From Stutzerimonas frequens (lineage in GTDB: Bacteria; Pseudomonadota; Gammaproteobacteria; Pseudomonadales; Pseudomonadaceae): 64,000 bases of DNA. The notes under the pieces were generated by a model, which was not told where the DNA came from, searched no databases, and saw only the letters and a program-made list of their open reading frames with translations. Position 1 is the stretch's first letter. Each line of letters starts with the position of its first letter. The translations under genes were made by a program, and so were the position numbers. Below are positions 37,265 to 46,850 of this stretch, piece after piece. The stretch spans positions 1 to 64,000 of the forward strand of contig NZ_JAMOHM010000019.1 in assembly GCF_024448335.1 (NCBI RefSeq). Direction: 5' to 3'.

Positions 37265-38161
37265 TCAGCGCCCGTCGATCTGCCCTTGCAGATTGGCGAT
37301 CTGGCCCTGCATGGCATTGATGGTGCGGGTGACCTGTGCGCGGAAGGAGTCGAACTCGGCCGTATTGTTGGCGCTCGGTGCCGGGCGATTCTCCAGTTCG
37401 CTGCGCAGAACCAGAATGTCCTGCTCGAGACGACTGATCGCCTGGCTCTGGTTGCCGGCCTGCTTCAGCGTCGCGACCTCCTTGCCCAGACCGTCGATTC
37501 GTGCCGCCAGCTTGGATTGCTCGTCGACTGCAGACTTCAGCGTGGCCTGCTCGCTGCGCAGGGTCTTCACCGTCTCGGCCAGGGCCGCACTGCTGCCCTG
37601 CTGGGCTTGCAGATCGGCAGTCAGGCGTTCCATACGCTTGCCCTGCTCATCCAGGCGCTGGTCCTGATTGCCCTGCCTGCCCGTCAGGCTCTGCTGCTCG
37701 GTGGCGAAGGCCTGTTGCTTGCGTGCGAGCTCCTGCGTCTGTTGCTCGAGCTGCTTGATGCGCAGCTTCACGGCTTCGCTCTCGGTCGTCACGTTGGATT
37801 CGGTAGCAACCACTTTGCCGGAGATATCCTGCAAGCGACCGGCGGCGTCTTCGCTGATCCTGGCGAAACTCTCCTGCGTGGCGACCAGCTGCAGTTCCAG
37901 CATGGCGATCTGCCGATAACTCCACCAGCCCAGCGCAGCGAGGCTGATCAACAACGCCACGACCATCACCCACAGCGGCGCGGTGCTGGCCTTCGCAGCG
38001 CCTGCCGGGCGACGCCGTTGGCGCGCACGCGAATCATCGCCGTAGTCATCCGGCGTTCGGCGAATCGGCTCGAGATCCGGCGCCGGATAGGGCTCCACAC
38101 GGTCACGGCCTGCGGTCAGGCTGGGGATGTTGTCCAGTTCGTCGTGAGCATCGTTGCGCAT
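37265..38161 (-). CDS. Membrane-anchored periplasmic coiled-coil protein of unknown function
   Basis: I do not recognise a named family. The 298-residue protein has a charged cytoplasmic stretch (1-58), one membrane helix (about 62-80, APLWVMVVALLISLAALGWW), and then a long Gln/Glu/Ala-rich coiled coil to about residue 250. The end, FRAQVTRTINAMQGQIANLQGQ, is another short heptad run. AAGGT lies upstream of the ATG. The topology suggests a spacer or scaffold reaching into the periplasm. It is transcribed alone, convergent with estA. Confidence 0.8.
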   Translation of the reverse strand: MRNDAHDELDNIPSLTAGRDRVEPYPAPDLEPIRRTPDDYGDDSRARQRRRPAGAAKASTAPLWVMVVALLISLAALGWWSYRQIAMLELQLVATQESFARISEDAAGRLQDISGKVVATESNVTTESEAVKLRIKQLEQQTQELARKQQAFATEQQSLTGRQGNQDQRLDEQGKRMERLTADLQAQQGSSAALAETVKTLRSEQATLKSAVDEQSKLAARIDGLGKEVATLKQAGNQSQAISRLEQDILVLRSELENRPAPSANNTAEFDSFRAQVTRTINAMQGQIANLQGQIDGR

Positions 38162-38522
38162 GGGTTACCTTCGATGGCGCGGTGCGAAAAACAGCGCGCA
38201 GTATAACGGTTCGGGGTGAGGCTATCAGCGACTCACGTCTGCCATCCTGGCTGCACCGCGGTGGAGCATCGCGACGGCGACAACGCGCATCACGGTGCAT
38301 TGAAAGCCTGGGCCGGTTCGATCACCGACGAGCCACTGGACGCCTTTGCGCAATGGATCGACAGCCTGCACACCTCGCCGGCCGGGGGTTTCGCTTGTCG
38401 GTCACACTTCCGCCGAGACGCAGCCAGCAGATTTGGTACGCCGCTTGCTCCGTCATCCTCGCCAGCGGATAGACACTTCCGACAGGGATGTCGGGCCTTA
38501 GGGCAATCACGAGGAATACAGC
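38162..38522. other. 361-bp spacer without a recognisable gene
   Basis: Frames on the plus strand here have no ribosome site and no family resemblance. The last 20 bases carry the GAGGA site of the next gene. I see no promoter I would defend. Confidence 0.4.
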
Positions 38523-38795
38523 ATGGAGCTGAACAAGGCAGTGATCGACTGCATGCGCGCCCTGCGCCGCAGACTGCGCGACGAACAGCAACTGGACATC
38601 CATCTCAACCAGCCGGACGCGGTGGTGGCAATGCTCGCAGCGAGCATGCGTTCAAACGACGAACTGACCCGCGAACTCGGCCGTCAGCTCGCGGCCTTCA
38701 GCGACCAGCTACCGCCCGCACCGCCGCCGGCACGTCCCGCCACCAGCAGTGGCCCGGCGGTTCGCATCTACCGAGGCCAGCGCGTGCTCGCCTGA
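38523..38795 (+). CDS. Small conserved-type hypothetical protein
   Basis: This is a 90-residue protein with GAGGA upstream of the ATG. The first 70 residues are predicted helical and amphipathic (MELNKAVIDCMRALRRRLRD, then DELTRELGRQLAAFSDQL). A Pro/Ala linker and a short basic tail IYRGQRVLA follow. There is no signal peptide or membrane helix. I do not recognise a function. It ends nine bases before the convergent argP stop. Confidence 0.65.
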   Translation: MELNKAVIDCMRALRRRLRDEQQLDIHLNQPDAVVAMLAASMRSNDELTRELGRQLAAFSDQLPPAPPPARPATSSGPAVRIYRGQRVLA

Positions 38796-38803
38796 CTCGC
38801 ACC

Positions 38804-39694
38804 TCACCCGACCAGCAGCCAGTCGCTGGCGCAACGCACCAGATGCCGCGTCAGCTCATCGAGCAGTTGTCCGCCGTTACGCCAGTGATGCCAGTACAGC
38901 GGCACGTCGATCGGCGGCCCGGACAGCACATCGACCAGTTCACCACGCGCAAGTTCGCCGCGCACCTGCAGCTCAGGCGCCAGCCCCCAGCCCAGGCCGC
39001 TTCGCAACATGCACACGAAGCCCTCCGACGAGGGGCACAAATGGTGAATGAACACCTCGCCGCCACCGACCGCCGTCATGTAACGATGCTGCAGCTGATC
39101 GTCGGGGCCGAACACCACGGCCGGGACGCGCGCCAGATCCGCGGCGTTCGCATCACGCTGAAAATGCCGCTCGATGAACGCCGGGCTGGCCAGCGCCCGA
39201 TAGCGCATCGCCCCGAGAAACTGGCTGCGCGCGCCGGCCACCGGCCGCTCGGCAGCACAGACGCAGGCAGCAACCTCGCCCGCGCGCATGCGTTTGAGCC
39301 CGACGGCCTGATCTTCCACTACATGATCGAGCAACACCTGATGCTCGGCACAGAACGGCGCCACCGCGCCGGTCCACCAGGTCGCCAGGCTGTCGGCGTT
39401 CAGCGCGACGCGCAGGCGCTCCGGCAGACGGTTTTCATCGAGCGCCGGGACCTGCCCCTGCAGGTCGCGCTCGAGCAGGCGTACCTGCTGTACATGGTTG
39501 AGCAGGCGCTGGCCCAACTCGGTGGGTCTCGGCGGTGTGTCGCGCAGCAATACCGGCTGGCCGACGCGCGCCTCGAGCAGCTTGATCCGCTGTGATATAG
39601 CCGATTGCGATAGGCCCAGCGCCTGCGCGGCGCGTTCGAAGCCGGCCTGCTCCACAACCGCCGCAAGCGCGGCCAGCAATTTGTAGTCGAACAT
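38804..39694 (-). CDS. argP: LysR-family regulator ArgP (IciA)
   Basis: This 296-residue LysR regulator of the ArgP/IciA type starts MFDYKLLAALAAVVEQAGFE and has the helix-turn-helix QALGLSQSAISQRIKLLEAR (about 24-43). ArgP senses arginine and lysine and activates the exporter argO. Here argO is directly divergent, 92 bases away, the classical arrangement, so the assignment is strong. The spacer contains AT-rich DNA suitable for LysR binding, but I cannot mark a definite T-N11-A site. Confidence 0.9.
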   Translation of the reverse strand: MFDYKLLAALAAVVEQAGFERAAQALGLSQSAISQRIKLLEARVGQPVLLRDTPPRPTELGQRLLNHVQQVRLLERDLQGQVPALDENRLPERLRVALNADSLATWWTGAVAPFCAEHQVLLDHVVEDQAVGLKRMRAGEVAACVCAAERPVAGARSQFLGAMRYRALASPAFIERHFQRDANAADLARVPAVVFGPDDQLQHRYMTAVGGGEVFIHHLCPSSEGFVCMLRSGLGWGLAPELQVRGELARGELVDVLSGPPIDVPLYWHHWRNGGQLLDELTRHLVRCASDWLLVG

Positions 39695-39786
39695 CAGTTT
39701 CCCTAATGCTACGTGAGCAAAATTGGTTTCTCTTATAGCTCGTCAATCCGCAGACTCGCCAGCAGAAAACGAACGAGGCGTGCGAC

Positions 39787-40395
39787 ATGAGTGCGATCTG
39801 GCAGAGCTATATCAACGGACTTCTGGTAGCGGCAGGGCTGATCATGGCAATCGGCGCGCAGAATGCCTTCGTGCTAGCCCAGAGCCTGCGCCGCGAGCAT
39901 CACCTGCCGGTGGCGGCGCTGTGTATCGTCTGCGACGTCCTGTTGGTCAGCGTCGGGGTGTTCGGGCTGGCCGCGGTGCTGGCGAGCAGCCCGCTGTTGC
40001 TGGAAATCACCCGCTGGGGCGGTGTGGCCTTTCTGCTCTGGTACGGCACGCTGGCCCTGCGTCGCGCGGCCAGACCGCAGAGCCTGCGCAGCGAAGACGC
40101 GCAACCGCGCCCGCTACGCGCGGTATTGCTGGCCGCGTTGGCGGTGACGCTGCTCAATCCGCATGTCTATCTGGATACCGTGGTACTGATCGGCACCCTT
40201 GGCGCGCAGCAGCCCGAACCCGGGGCTTATACCCTGGGGGCCGCGAGTGCTTCGACTCTGTGGTTTCTCACCCTTGCGCTGGGCGGCGCATGGCTCGCCC
40301 CCTGGCTGGCGCGTCCGCTGACCTGGCGGCTGATCGATCTCGGCGTGGCCGCCATGATGTTCGCCATCGCCGCCCAGCTGGCATTCGCTGCCTAA
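39787..40395 (+). CDS. argO: LysE/ArgO-type amino-acid exporter
   Basis: This inner-membrane exporter of basic amino acids has 202 residues and six hydrophobic segments. The family N-terminus is present (LLVAAGLIMAIGAQNAFVLAQ, about 12-31), as is the conserved LLNPHVYLDTVVLIG near residue 122. It is divergent from argP. Expected substrates are arginine and lysine or a toxic analogue. Confidence 0.92.
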   Translation: MSAIWQSYINGLLVAAGLIMAIGAQNAFVLAQSLRREHHLPVAALCIVCDVLLVSVGVFGLAAVLASSPLLLEITRWGGVAFLLWYGTLALRRAARPQSLRSEDAQPRPLRAVLLAALAVTLLNPHVYLDTVVLIGTLGAQQPEPGAYTLGAASASTLWFLTLALGGAWLAPWLARPLTWRLIDLGVAAMMFAIAAQLAFAA

Positions 40396-40788
40396 CAGTA
40401 CGCGGCATTGCACCGCGCACCTTTTCCCACATCGTACGGAACACCACGCCCGACTATGCGGTCCACGCAAGGCGCAGCCAGTGCTTGGCATCCAAGGCGC
40501 CGCGCCGCAACCGCTCTGGAACCAATAGTCCATACAGTTGCCGCGTGGTTTTGCCGCAGGTCGGGTGCTATGATCGCTGGCTCGCAGACATGGAGCGGAA
40601 GGCTTCAGTCTGTCTGTTCGGCCGACCGTGAACGGCCAGAGATTGCGCAAGCATGTAGCGAGCGAAGGGAACGACAGAGGCAAGAGCAGGACGCGATGCA
40701 GCGCCTGCTCACCGGCTACGCCGGCAGACCCCGTACGTCCCTCCGAGCTGGCCGCATCAATCCTCGACACCTGAGTAGGAGATACATC
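40396..40788. other. 393-bp spacer upstream of sodB
   Basis: No gene is supported. A TATGAT hexamer at 40569-40574 could be a -10 for sodB, but I find no -35 at the right distance. The TAGGAG ribosome site of sodB is at the right edge. No clear Fur box is visible. Confidence 0.4.
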
Positions 40789-41370
40789 ATGGCTTTCGAA
40801 TTGCCGCCGCTGCCTTACGAAAAGAACGCCCTCGAGCCGCACATGTCCGCCGAGACGCTCGACTACCATCACGACAAGCACCACGCTGCCTACGTGACCA
40901 ACCTGAACAACCTGATCCCGGGCACCGAGTTCGAAGGCAAGGATCTGGAATCCATCATCAAGACCTCTTCGGGTGGCATCTTCAACAACGCCGCCCAGGT
41001 CTGGAACCACACCTTCTTCTGGAACTGCCTGGCGCCGAACGCCGGTGGCCAGCCGACCGGCGCGCTGGCTGATGCCATCAACGCCTCCTTCGGCTCGTTC
41101 GACAAGTTCAAGGAAGAGTTCACCAAGACCGCCATCGGCACCTTCGGCTCCGGCTGGGCCTGGCTGGTGAAGAAGTCCGACGGTAGCCTGGGCCTGGCCA
41201 GCACCATCGGTGCCGGCAACCCGATGACCGCTGGCGACAAGCCGCTGCTGACCTGCGACGTCTGGGAACACGCCTACTACATCGACTACCGCAACGCTCG
41301 TCCGAAGTTCGTCGAGGCGTTCTGGAACCTGGTCAACTGGGACTTCGTCGCGAAGAACTTCGCCGGCTAA
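40789..41370 (+). CDS. sodB: Superoxide dismutase, Fe type
   Basis: SodB disproportionates superoxide in the cytoplasm. The ATG at 40789 with TAGGAG gives 193 residues. Metal ligands are seen in [11 protein letters not shown] (His27), WNHTFFW (His74), and [11 protein letters not shown] (Asp157, His161). The [14 protein letters not shown] and FGSGWAWLV forms mark the iron rather than the manganese class. The long upstream open frame is not coding. An intrinsic terminator follows. Confidence 0.97.
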   Translation: MAFELPPLPYEKNALEPHMSAETLDYHHDKHHAAYVTNLNNLIPGTEFEGKDLESIIKTSSGGIFNNAAQVWNHTFFWNCLAPNAGGQPTGALADAINASFGSFDKFKEEFTKTAIGTFGSGWAWLVKKSDGSLGLASTIGAGNPMTAGDKPLLTCDVWEHAYYIDYRNARPKFVEAFWNLVNWDFVAKNFAG

Positions 41371-41391
41371 GCGCCTCAGCGCCGTACAGAG

Positions 41392-41416
41392 AATGCCCGC
41401 ACCCGTGCGGGCATTT
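41392..41416 (+). terminator. Terminator of sodB
   Basis: AATGCCCGCAC and GTGCGGGCATT form an 11-base stem with a CCC loop, followed by TTTC, 22 bases after the stop. Confidence 0.85.
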
Positions 41417-41656
41417 TCATTTAAGGCTTCTGCATCACCTGCCGCTATATGCTTTATGGGCCCGTAAAGGCGCGACCCGACGGATGAATTCGGCACACGG
41501 CGGGCATTCGAGGATAATCCGCACTTGCATGCCCTGTTGTATCGCCCGCACATTCGGTGCTACTGGTTTTCCCGGTGATAACTGCCTCTTTGACGATTGC
41601 TCAATGACTATCAATACTTGCGCAACCGAGCACGTGGCGCGGAAAAGGACCTTCAC

Positions 41657-43717
41657 TTGAAGCTGGAATTGCGCAATAGCCTGTCGCGGAAGCTCCTACG
41701 TATCGTTCTCCTGTCAGCCCTGGCGGTGGGGCTTGTGCTGAGCTGCGCACAGATCATCTTCGGCGCCTACAAGACCCGCCACCTGATCGAGGCCGACGCC
41801 CAACGCATCCTGCGCATGACCCGCGACCCGTCCACCCAGGCGATCTACAGCCTCGACCGGGAGATGGGTGCCCAAGTGATGGAGGGCCTGTTTCAGCACG
41901 AGTCGATCCGCATGGCCTCGATCGGTCATCCGGACGAAGGCATGCTGGCGCTGAAGATCCGCCCACCGATCAAACTGCCGACACGCTGGCTGACCGACCC
42001 GATCCTCGGCCGCGATCAGCAATTCTCGATTCCCCTGGTCGGTAAACCGCCCTACAACGAATATTACGGCGACCTGCGCATCACCCTGGATACCGCCCAG
42101 TACGGCCAGGAATTCATCAGCGACTCGGTGGTGATCTTCATCGTCGGCATACTGCGGGCGCTGACGCTGGGGCTCATTCTCTATCTGATCTACCAGTGGC
42201 TGCTGACTCGTCCGCTCACCAAGCTCATCGAGCACCTGGCGCAGATCAACCCGGACCGCCCCGGCGCGCACAAGCTGCCGATGATCAAGGGCCACGAAGC
42301 CAATGAGTTCGGGCTCTGGGTGGAAACCGCCAATGGCCTGCTCGCCTCCATCGAGCACAACATGCACCTGCGCCAGCAGGCCGAAAGCAGCCTGCAGCGC
42401 ATGACCCAATATGATTCGCTGACCGGCCTGCCCAACCGCCAGCAGCTGCAGCGGCAGCTCGACCACATCCTCGACGAGGCAAGGCGCCTGCAACGCCGCA
42501 TCGCGGTGCTCTGCCTGGGCCTCGACGACTTCAAAGGCATCAATGAACAGTACAGTTACCAGGCCGGCGACCATCTGCTCAAGGCGCTGGCCGACCGACT
42601 ACGCGATTCGGGCAGCCGGCTCGGGGCACTGGCGCGACTGGGCGGCGACCAGTTCGTCCTGGTGCTCGGCGGCATCGAACAGCCCTACGAAGCCGCCGAA
42701 CTGGCGCAGGAGTTGCTCGACGACCTGGAAAATCCGATTGAGCTCAATGGCCATCTGATCAGCCTGCGCGCCACCATCGGCATCACTCTTTACCCCGAAG
42801 ACGGCGACAGCACCGAGAAGCTCCTGCAGAAGGCGGAGCAGACCATGACCCTGGCCAAGAGCCGCTCGCGCAACCGCTACCAGTTCTATGTCGCCAGTAT
42901 CGACAGCGAGATGCGTGCACGCCGGGAGCTGGAGAAGGACCTCAGCGAGGCGCTCAAGCGGGATGAGTTCCACCTGGTCTACCAGCCACAGGTGGACTAT
43001 CAGCAGAACCGCATCATCGGCGTCGAGGCGCTGATCCGCTGGAAGCACCCGCAGGGCAAGCTGGTTCCGCCGGATCTGTTCATTCCTCTCGCCGAGCAGA
43101 ACGGCAGCATCATCGAGATCGGCAGATGGGTACTGGACCAGGCGTGCAGCCAGCTGCGCCATTGGCATGCGCTGGGCTACACCGGCCTGCGCGTGGCGGT
43201 GAACCTCTCGACCGTGCAGCTGCGTCACCCGCAGCTGCCGGAGATGATCGGCGAGCTGCTGCAGGCCCATCAGCTGCCAGCCGCAACCCTCGAGCTGGAG
43301 GTGACCGAAACCGGACTGATGGAAGACATCGAAGCCGCGGCACACAACCTGCACAGCCTGCGGCGCTCCGGGGCGCTCATCGCCATCGATGACTTCGGCA
43401 CCGGGTATTCCTCGCTCAGTTACCTCAAGAGCCTGCCGCTGGACAAGATCAAGATCGACAAGAGCTTCGTCCAGGACATTGGCCAGGACGAAGGCGCCAC
43501 CATCGTTCGAGCGGTCATCCAGCTCGGCAAGAGCCTCGGCATGACAGTCATCGCCGAGGGGGTCGAAACCCCGGAGCAGGAGGCCTATCTGATCGCCGAG
43601 GGCTGCCAGGAAGGTCAGGGCTACTACTACAGCAAGCCATTGCCTGCGCGCGACCTTGAGTTGCTCCTGCGCCAGTCACAACCCTTCGATCGGGCCGCCA
43701 ATTCCGAGTTGCGCTAA
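41657..43717 (+). CDS. bifA: BifA-like c-di-GMP phosphodiesterase (degenerate GGDEF + EAL)
   Basis: This inner-membrane phosphodiesterase has 686 residues from a TTG with AAAGGA seven bases upstream; another TTG at 41597 lacks a site. TM helices are about 13-38 and 156-182, enclosing a periplasmic sensor. The GGDEF domain has the degenerate GGDQF (329-333), the form known in P. aeruginosa BifA. The EAL domain is intact (EAL at 457-459, LELEVTE, IDDFGTGYSS, KIDKSF, AEGVET, QGYYYSKPLP). BifA lowers c-di-GMP, reducing biofilm and promoting swarming. The place after sodB also matches PA4366-PA4367 as I recall. Confidence 0.9.
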   Translation: MKLELRNSLSRKLLRIVLLSALAVGLVLSCAQIIFGAYKTRHLIEADAQRILRMTRDPSTQAIYSLDREMGAQVMEGLFQHESIRMASIGHPDEGMLALKIRPPIKLPTRWLTDPILGRDQQFSIPLVGKPPYNEYYGDLRITLDTAQYGQEFISDSVVIFIVGILRALTLGLILYLIYQWLLTRPLTKLIEHLAQINPDRPGAHKLPMIKGHEANEFGLWVETANGLLASIEHNMHLRQQAESSLQRMTQYDSLTGLPNRQQLQRQLDHILDEARRLQRRIAVLCLGLDDFKGINEQYSYQAGDHLLKALADRLRDSGSRLGALARLGGDQFVLVLGGIEQPYEAAELAQELLDDLENPIELNGHLISLRATIGITLYPEDGDSTEKLLQKAEQTMTLAKSRSRNRYQFYVASIDSEMRARRELEKDLSEALKRDEFHLVYQPQVDYQQNRIIGVEALIRWKHPQGKLVPPDLFIPLAEQNGSIIEIGRWVLDQACSQLRHWHALGYTGLRVAVNLSTVQLRHPQLPEMIGELLQAHQLPAATLELEVTETGLMEDIEAAAHNLHSLRRSGALIAIDDFGTGYSSLSYLKSLPLDKIKIDKSFVQDIGQDEGATIVRAVIQLGKSLGMTVIAEGVETPEQEAYLIAEGCQEGQGYYYSKPLPARDLELLLRQSQPFDRAANSELR

Positions 43718-43869
43718 GCGCAGAAGAAACGGCTTGTGCGAACGGCGGCGCGCTCACCAGGAAGGCCGGCATCCGCTACAAGCCTTGTGAACATGGAGGC
43801 GAAGTCCCGGACAACCGCAAGCGCTTGTGGGAGCCGAGTGCATCGACGCAGCCGCCGGAGCGGTACGCC

Positions 43870-44763
43870 TTACCAGCCGTCCACACCCAGCTGTGAGGCC
43901 AGCCATAGAGCGCCGGCCAGACACATCAGCACGCCACCCGCGGCCTGCCAGTAGAAGCGTCGAGCAAGGACCTCCTCGCCATGACTGGACAGGACGAACG
44001 GCAGCGCCTCCTGCGGAAGACTCAGCTGGTGCCGCTCCGGGGCTGCGCTGCGCTGGCGGTGCTGGTCTTCCGCTTCGAGCGTTGCAGCCAGTTGCACCCG
44101 GCGCCATTCGTGCTCGTCGAGCACGCCGTCGGCATTACTGTCGAAACGCTGCAACAGACCGGCAAAATCGCCCTTCCAGTGACGGATAACCTCTCGCCGG
44201 GCCGCGTCGAGATCAAGCCCCTGGCGCCCACCACCACTGGTGCGAAAGTCGCCGATGGCATACAGCGGTTCACCTTCGTGCAGGCGCTCCTCGGTATAGC
44301 GATAGCGCTTGCTGCCAGCAAACAGGCTCAGCCAGCCGCTCGGCGCAGTGCCGCGCGGGTGGCGCAGATCGCCGGTCCAGACCCTGCGAAAGGCCGGATG
44401 GACCTCCGCACCGCGCGGATCGATCAGGCATTCGCCGGTGGCATCGGCCAGACGCAGCCAGGCATCGCTGACACCTCGCTCGACCACGCGCCAGCTGCTG
44501 CGCTTACCGTTGGAGCGGTACTCCTCGATACGGTAGCGCCACCACAGGCACTGCTCACCCGTCAGCGGCGCCACCGGCTGCGGCACCGCCAGTTCGCGCA
44601 GGATGCCAACCAGCTCGACATAACCCTGGGCAGCCGAGCGGATGCGCGAGGTTGGCGTGTCGAGCAGATGGCGAGCACGTGCCCACCGCCCAATGCTTAA
44701 CCCTGCACCACCGACGGCGAGGGCACCGGCTGCGACAAGGCTGAAGACCTGAGCGAAATCCAT
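43870..44763 (-). CDS. GIDE-domain membrane protein with an EF-hand
   Basis: This 297-residue protein has membrane helices near both ends (about 5-25 and 272-292). A GIDE domain lies at about 45-200 (CLWWRYRIEEY, ECLIDPRGAEV, EPLYAIGDFR). A canonical calcium-binding EF-hand loop, DSNADGVLDEHE, is at 208-219. Databases often call GIDE proteins E3 ubiquitin ligases after a mitochondrial relative, but no RING domain is present. It follows lemA with no gap, so the two are cotranscribed and probably act together at the envelope. Confidence 0.85.
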   Translation of the reverse strand: MDFAQVFSLVAAGALAVGGAGLSIGRWARARHLLDTPTSRIRSAAQGYVELVGILRELAVPQPVAPLTGEQCLWWRYRIEEYRSNGKRSSWRVVERGVSDAWLRLADATGECLIDPRGAEVHPAFRRVWTGDLRHPRGTAPSGWLSLFAGSKRYRYTEERLHEGEPLYAIGDFRTSGGGRQGLDLDAARREVIRHWKGDFAGLLQRFDSNADGVLDEHEWRRVQLAATLEAEDQHRQRSAAPERHQLSLPQEALPFVLSSHGEEVLARRFYWQAAGGVLMCLAGALWLASQLGVDGW

Positions 44764-45336
44764 TTAGCCAAACAGCGCCTTCAGATTCACATCGGCCTTC
44801 TCTGCCTCGCTGAACTGCAGCAGAGCCGCCTCCTTGAAGCCGAACAGACGTGCAAGGATGACGTCGGGAAACTGTTCGATGCGCACGTTGTTCAGATTGA
44901 CCGCTTCGTTATACAGCTCGCGCCGATCGGCAATGCCGCTCTCCAGTCCACTGATGCGCTGCTGCAGATGGCGAAAGCTTTCGTCGGCCTTGAGCTGCGG
45001 ATAGTTCTCGGCCAGCGCGAACAGCCGCCCGAGCCCAGCGCGCAGCCCGGTCTCGGCCTGCCCCAGTGCACCGACATCACCCTGCTCACGCGCACTGGAA
45101 ACGGCATTGCGAGCTCTGATCACCTGCTCCAGCGTGCTGCGCTCGTGCTGCATGTACTGCCGACAGGTCTCCACCAGCTTGGGCAGTTCCTCGTGGCGCT
45201 GACGCAGCAGCACATCGATGTTGGCCCAGGCCTTACCGACTCCATGTTTGAGGCGGACCAGCCCGTTATAGAGAGTCACCGCATACGCAGCGATAAGGAA
45301 CAGGATTACCAGCACAGCCACTACGCCAAGGCTCAT
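44764..45336 (-). CDS. LemA-family protein
   Basis: The ATG at 45336, with GGAG upstream, gives 190 residues, the usual LemA size; the frame runs further upstream without a start signal. A single N-terminal membrane helix (about 3-23) is followed by VRLKHGVGKAWANIDVLLRQRHEELPKLV and a long helical bundle ending in VNLKALFG. LemA proteins are membrane-anchored helical bundles of unclear function. It is first in the lemA-GIDE operon. Confidence 0.92.
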   Translation of the reverse strand: MSLGVVAVLVILFLIAAYAVTLYNGLVRLKHGVGKAWANIDVLLRQRHEELPKLVETCRQYMQHERSTLEQVIRARNAVSSAREQGDVGALGQAETGLRAGLGRLFALAENYPQLKADESFRHLQQRISGLESGIADRRELYNEAVNLNNVRIEQFPDVILARLFGFKEAALLQFSEAEKADVNLKALFG

Positions 45337-45429
45337 CGTCGCGTCTCCGGGGATAGATAAGCAAATCGCCAGCATTCTACCGACGGGGGCGGAACGGAAT
45401 AGAGAGCCCGTGCACGCATTGGCTTTGCA

Positions 45430-45448
45430 CAAAATGAAAATCTTTCGC
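45430..45448. promoter_or_regulatory. Possible Fur box upstream of the imelysin lipoprotein gene
   Basis: The stretch with core AATGAAAATC-TTTCGC matches the 19-base Fur consensus at about 13 positions by eye. It lies 62 bases before the imelysin gene, a family often iron regulated. A much weaker look-alike is at 46916-46934 before the di-haem gene. Confidence 0.4.
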
Positions 45449-45509
45449 ATTATTAGGCGCTTCCGAGCAGCACTCTGCTTCGTTCACCCGCACGCAAAGG
45501 AATCCGCAC

Positions 45510-46844
45510 ATGCTACGCACTCCCACCTGGGCAACCGCCAGCCTTCTCGCCGTGGCTATTTCGCTCGCCGGTTGCGGCGAGGATAAGACGCCCACGAACC
45601 AGACGGCGGCCCCGCAGGCGACAACCGAGTCAGTGCCTGCCGAACAGGCAAAGACGCTCGACGAAAAAGCCGCCAAGGCCGTCGTGGCTCATTACGCCGA
45701 CCTGGCGCTGGCCGTGTTCAGCGATGCTCATGCCACCGGCGTGAAGCTGCAGGAAGCGGTCGACAGCCTGCTCGCCAATCCCAGCGAAGAAACGCTGCAG
45801 GCCGCCCGTGAGGCCTGGCTGGCAGCCCGGGTGCCATACATGCAGACCGAAGTCTTCCGCTTCGGCAACGCGGTGGTGGACGACTGGGAAGGTAAGCTCA
45901 ACGCCTGGCCGCTCGACGAGGGCCTGATCGACTACGTCAAGGGCGACTATCAGCATGCCCTGGGCAACCCGGGCGCGACGGCGAACATCATCGCCAATCC
46001 GGAAGTACAGATCGGCGAAGACAAGATCGATACGAGCGTGATCAACGGTGAGCTGCTGGCCAGCCTCAACGAGCTTGCCGGCTCGGAGGCGAACGTCGCC
46101 ACCGGTTACCACGCCATCGAATTCCTGCTCTGGGGGCAGGACCTCAACGGTACCGGCCCAGGCGCCGGCCAGCGTCCATATACCGACTACGTCGAAGGCG
46201 AAGGCTGCACCGGTGGCAACTGCGACCGCCGTCGGACCTATCTGAAGGCAGCGACCGACCTGCTGGTCAGCGATCTACAGGAAATGGTCGAACAGTGGCA
46301 GCCGGGCGCCGAGAACTACCGCGCCAGCCTCGAGGCGGAGTCCGCCGAGAATGGCCTGCGCAAGATGCTGTTCGGCATGGGCAGCCTGTCGCTCGGCGAG
46401 CTGGCGGGCGAGCGTATGAAGGTCGCACTGGAGGCGAACTCCACTGAGGACGAGCATGACTGCTTCAGCGACAACACGCATAACTCGCATTTCTTCAATG
46501 CGCGTGGTATCCGCAACGTCTATCTGGGCGAGTACAAGCGCATCGACGGCACCACGCTGACCGGCCCGTCCCTCGCCTCCCTCGTCCAGGACGCGAGTCC
46601 GGAAGTGGACAGCACGCTGAAGACCGACCTGGAGAGCACCGAAGCCAAACTGCAGGTGCTGGTGCAAAGCGCTGAGGATGGCGAAGCCTTCGATCAGCTG
46701 ATCGCGCCGGACAATGCCGAAGGCCAGGAAAAGGTGCGCAACGCCATCGCCGCCCTGGTCAAGCAGACCGCATCGATCGAACAGGCCGCCGCTGCCCTCG
46801 GCATCAGCGACCTCAACCCCGATACGGCCGATCACCAGTTCTGA
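45510..46844 (+). CDS. Imelysin-family lipoprotein (IrpA/IcmP-like)
   Basis: This 444-residue protein has a lipoprotein signal with lipobox SLAGC (Cys about 22). Two imelysin-type helical repeats follow; the first contains GYHAIEFLLWG, the GxHxxE motif of the family. The CTGGNCDRR and HDCFSDNTHNSHFFNARG segments are typical of the IcmP/IrpA type. The family is linked to iron uptake; peptidase activity has been claimed but is doubtful. It starts a cassette of two imelysins, a di-haem protein and a DUF1513 protein. Confidence 0.88.
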   Translation: MLRTPTWATASLLAVAISLAGCGEDKTPTNQTAAPQATTESVPAEQAKTLDEKAAKAVVAHYADLALAVFSDAHATGVKLQEAVDSLLANPSEETLQAAREAWLAARVPYMQTEVFRFGNAVVDDWEGKLNAWPLDEGLIDYVKGDYQHALGNPGATANIIANPEVQIGEDKIDTSVINGELLASLNELAGSEANVATGYHAIEFLLWGQDLNGTGPGAGQRPYTDYVEGEGCTGGNCDRRRTYLKAATDLLVSDLQEMVEQWQPGAENYRASLEAESAENGLRKMLFGMGSLSLGELAGERMKVALEANSTEDEHDCFSDNTHNSHFFNARGIRNVYLGEYKRIDGTTLTGPSLASLVQDASPEVDSTLKTDLESTEAKLQVLVQSAEDGEAFDQLIAPDNAEGQEKVRNAIAALVKQTASIEQAAAALGISDLNPDTADHQF

Positions 46845-46850
46845 TCGCTC

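Noticed and set aside
38182..38472. Possible plus-strand gene of 96 codons
   Set aside because: No ribosome site, an Arg-rich low-complexity reading typical of out-of-frame GC-rich DNA, and no recognisable domain.
43870..44763. E3 ubiquitin ligase activity of the GIDE protein
   Set aside because: No RING domain or zinc-binding Cys/His set is present; the name is carried over from a mitochondrial protein.
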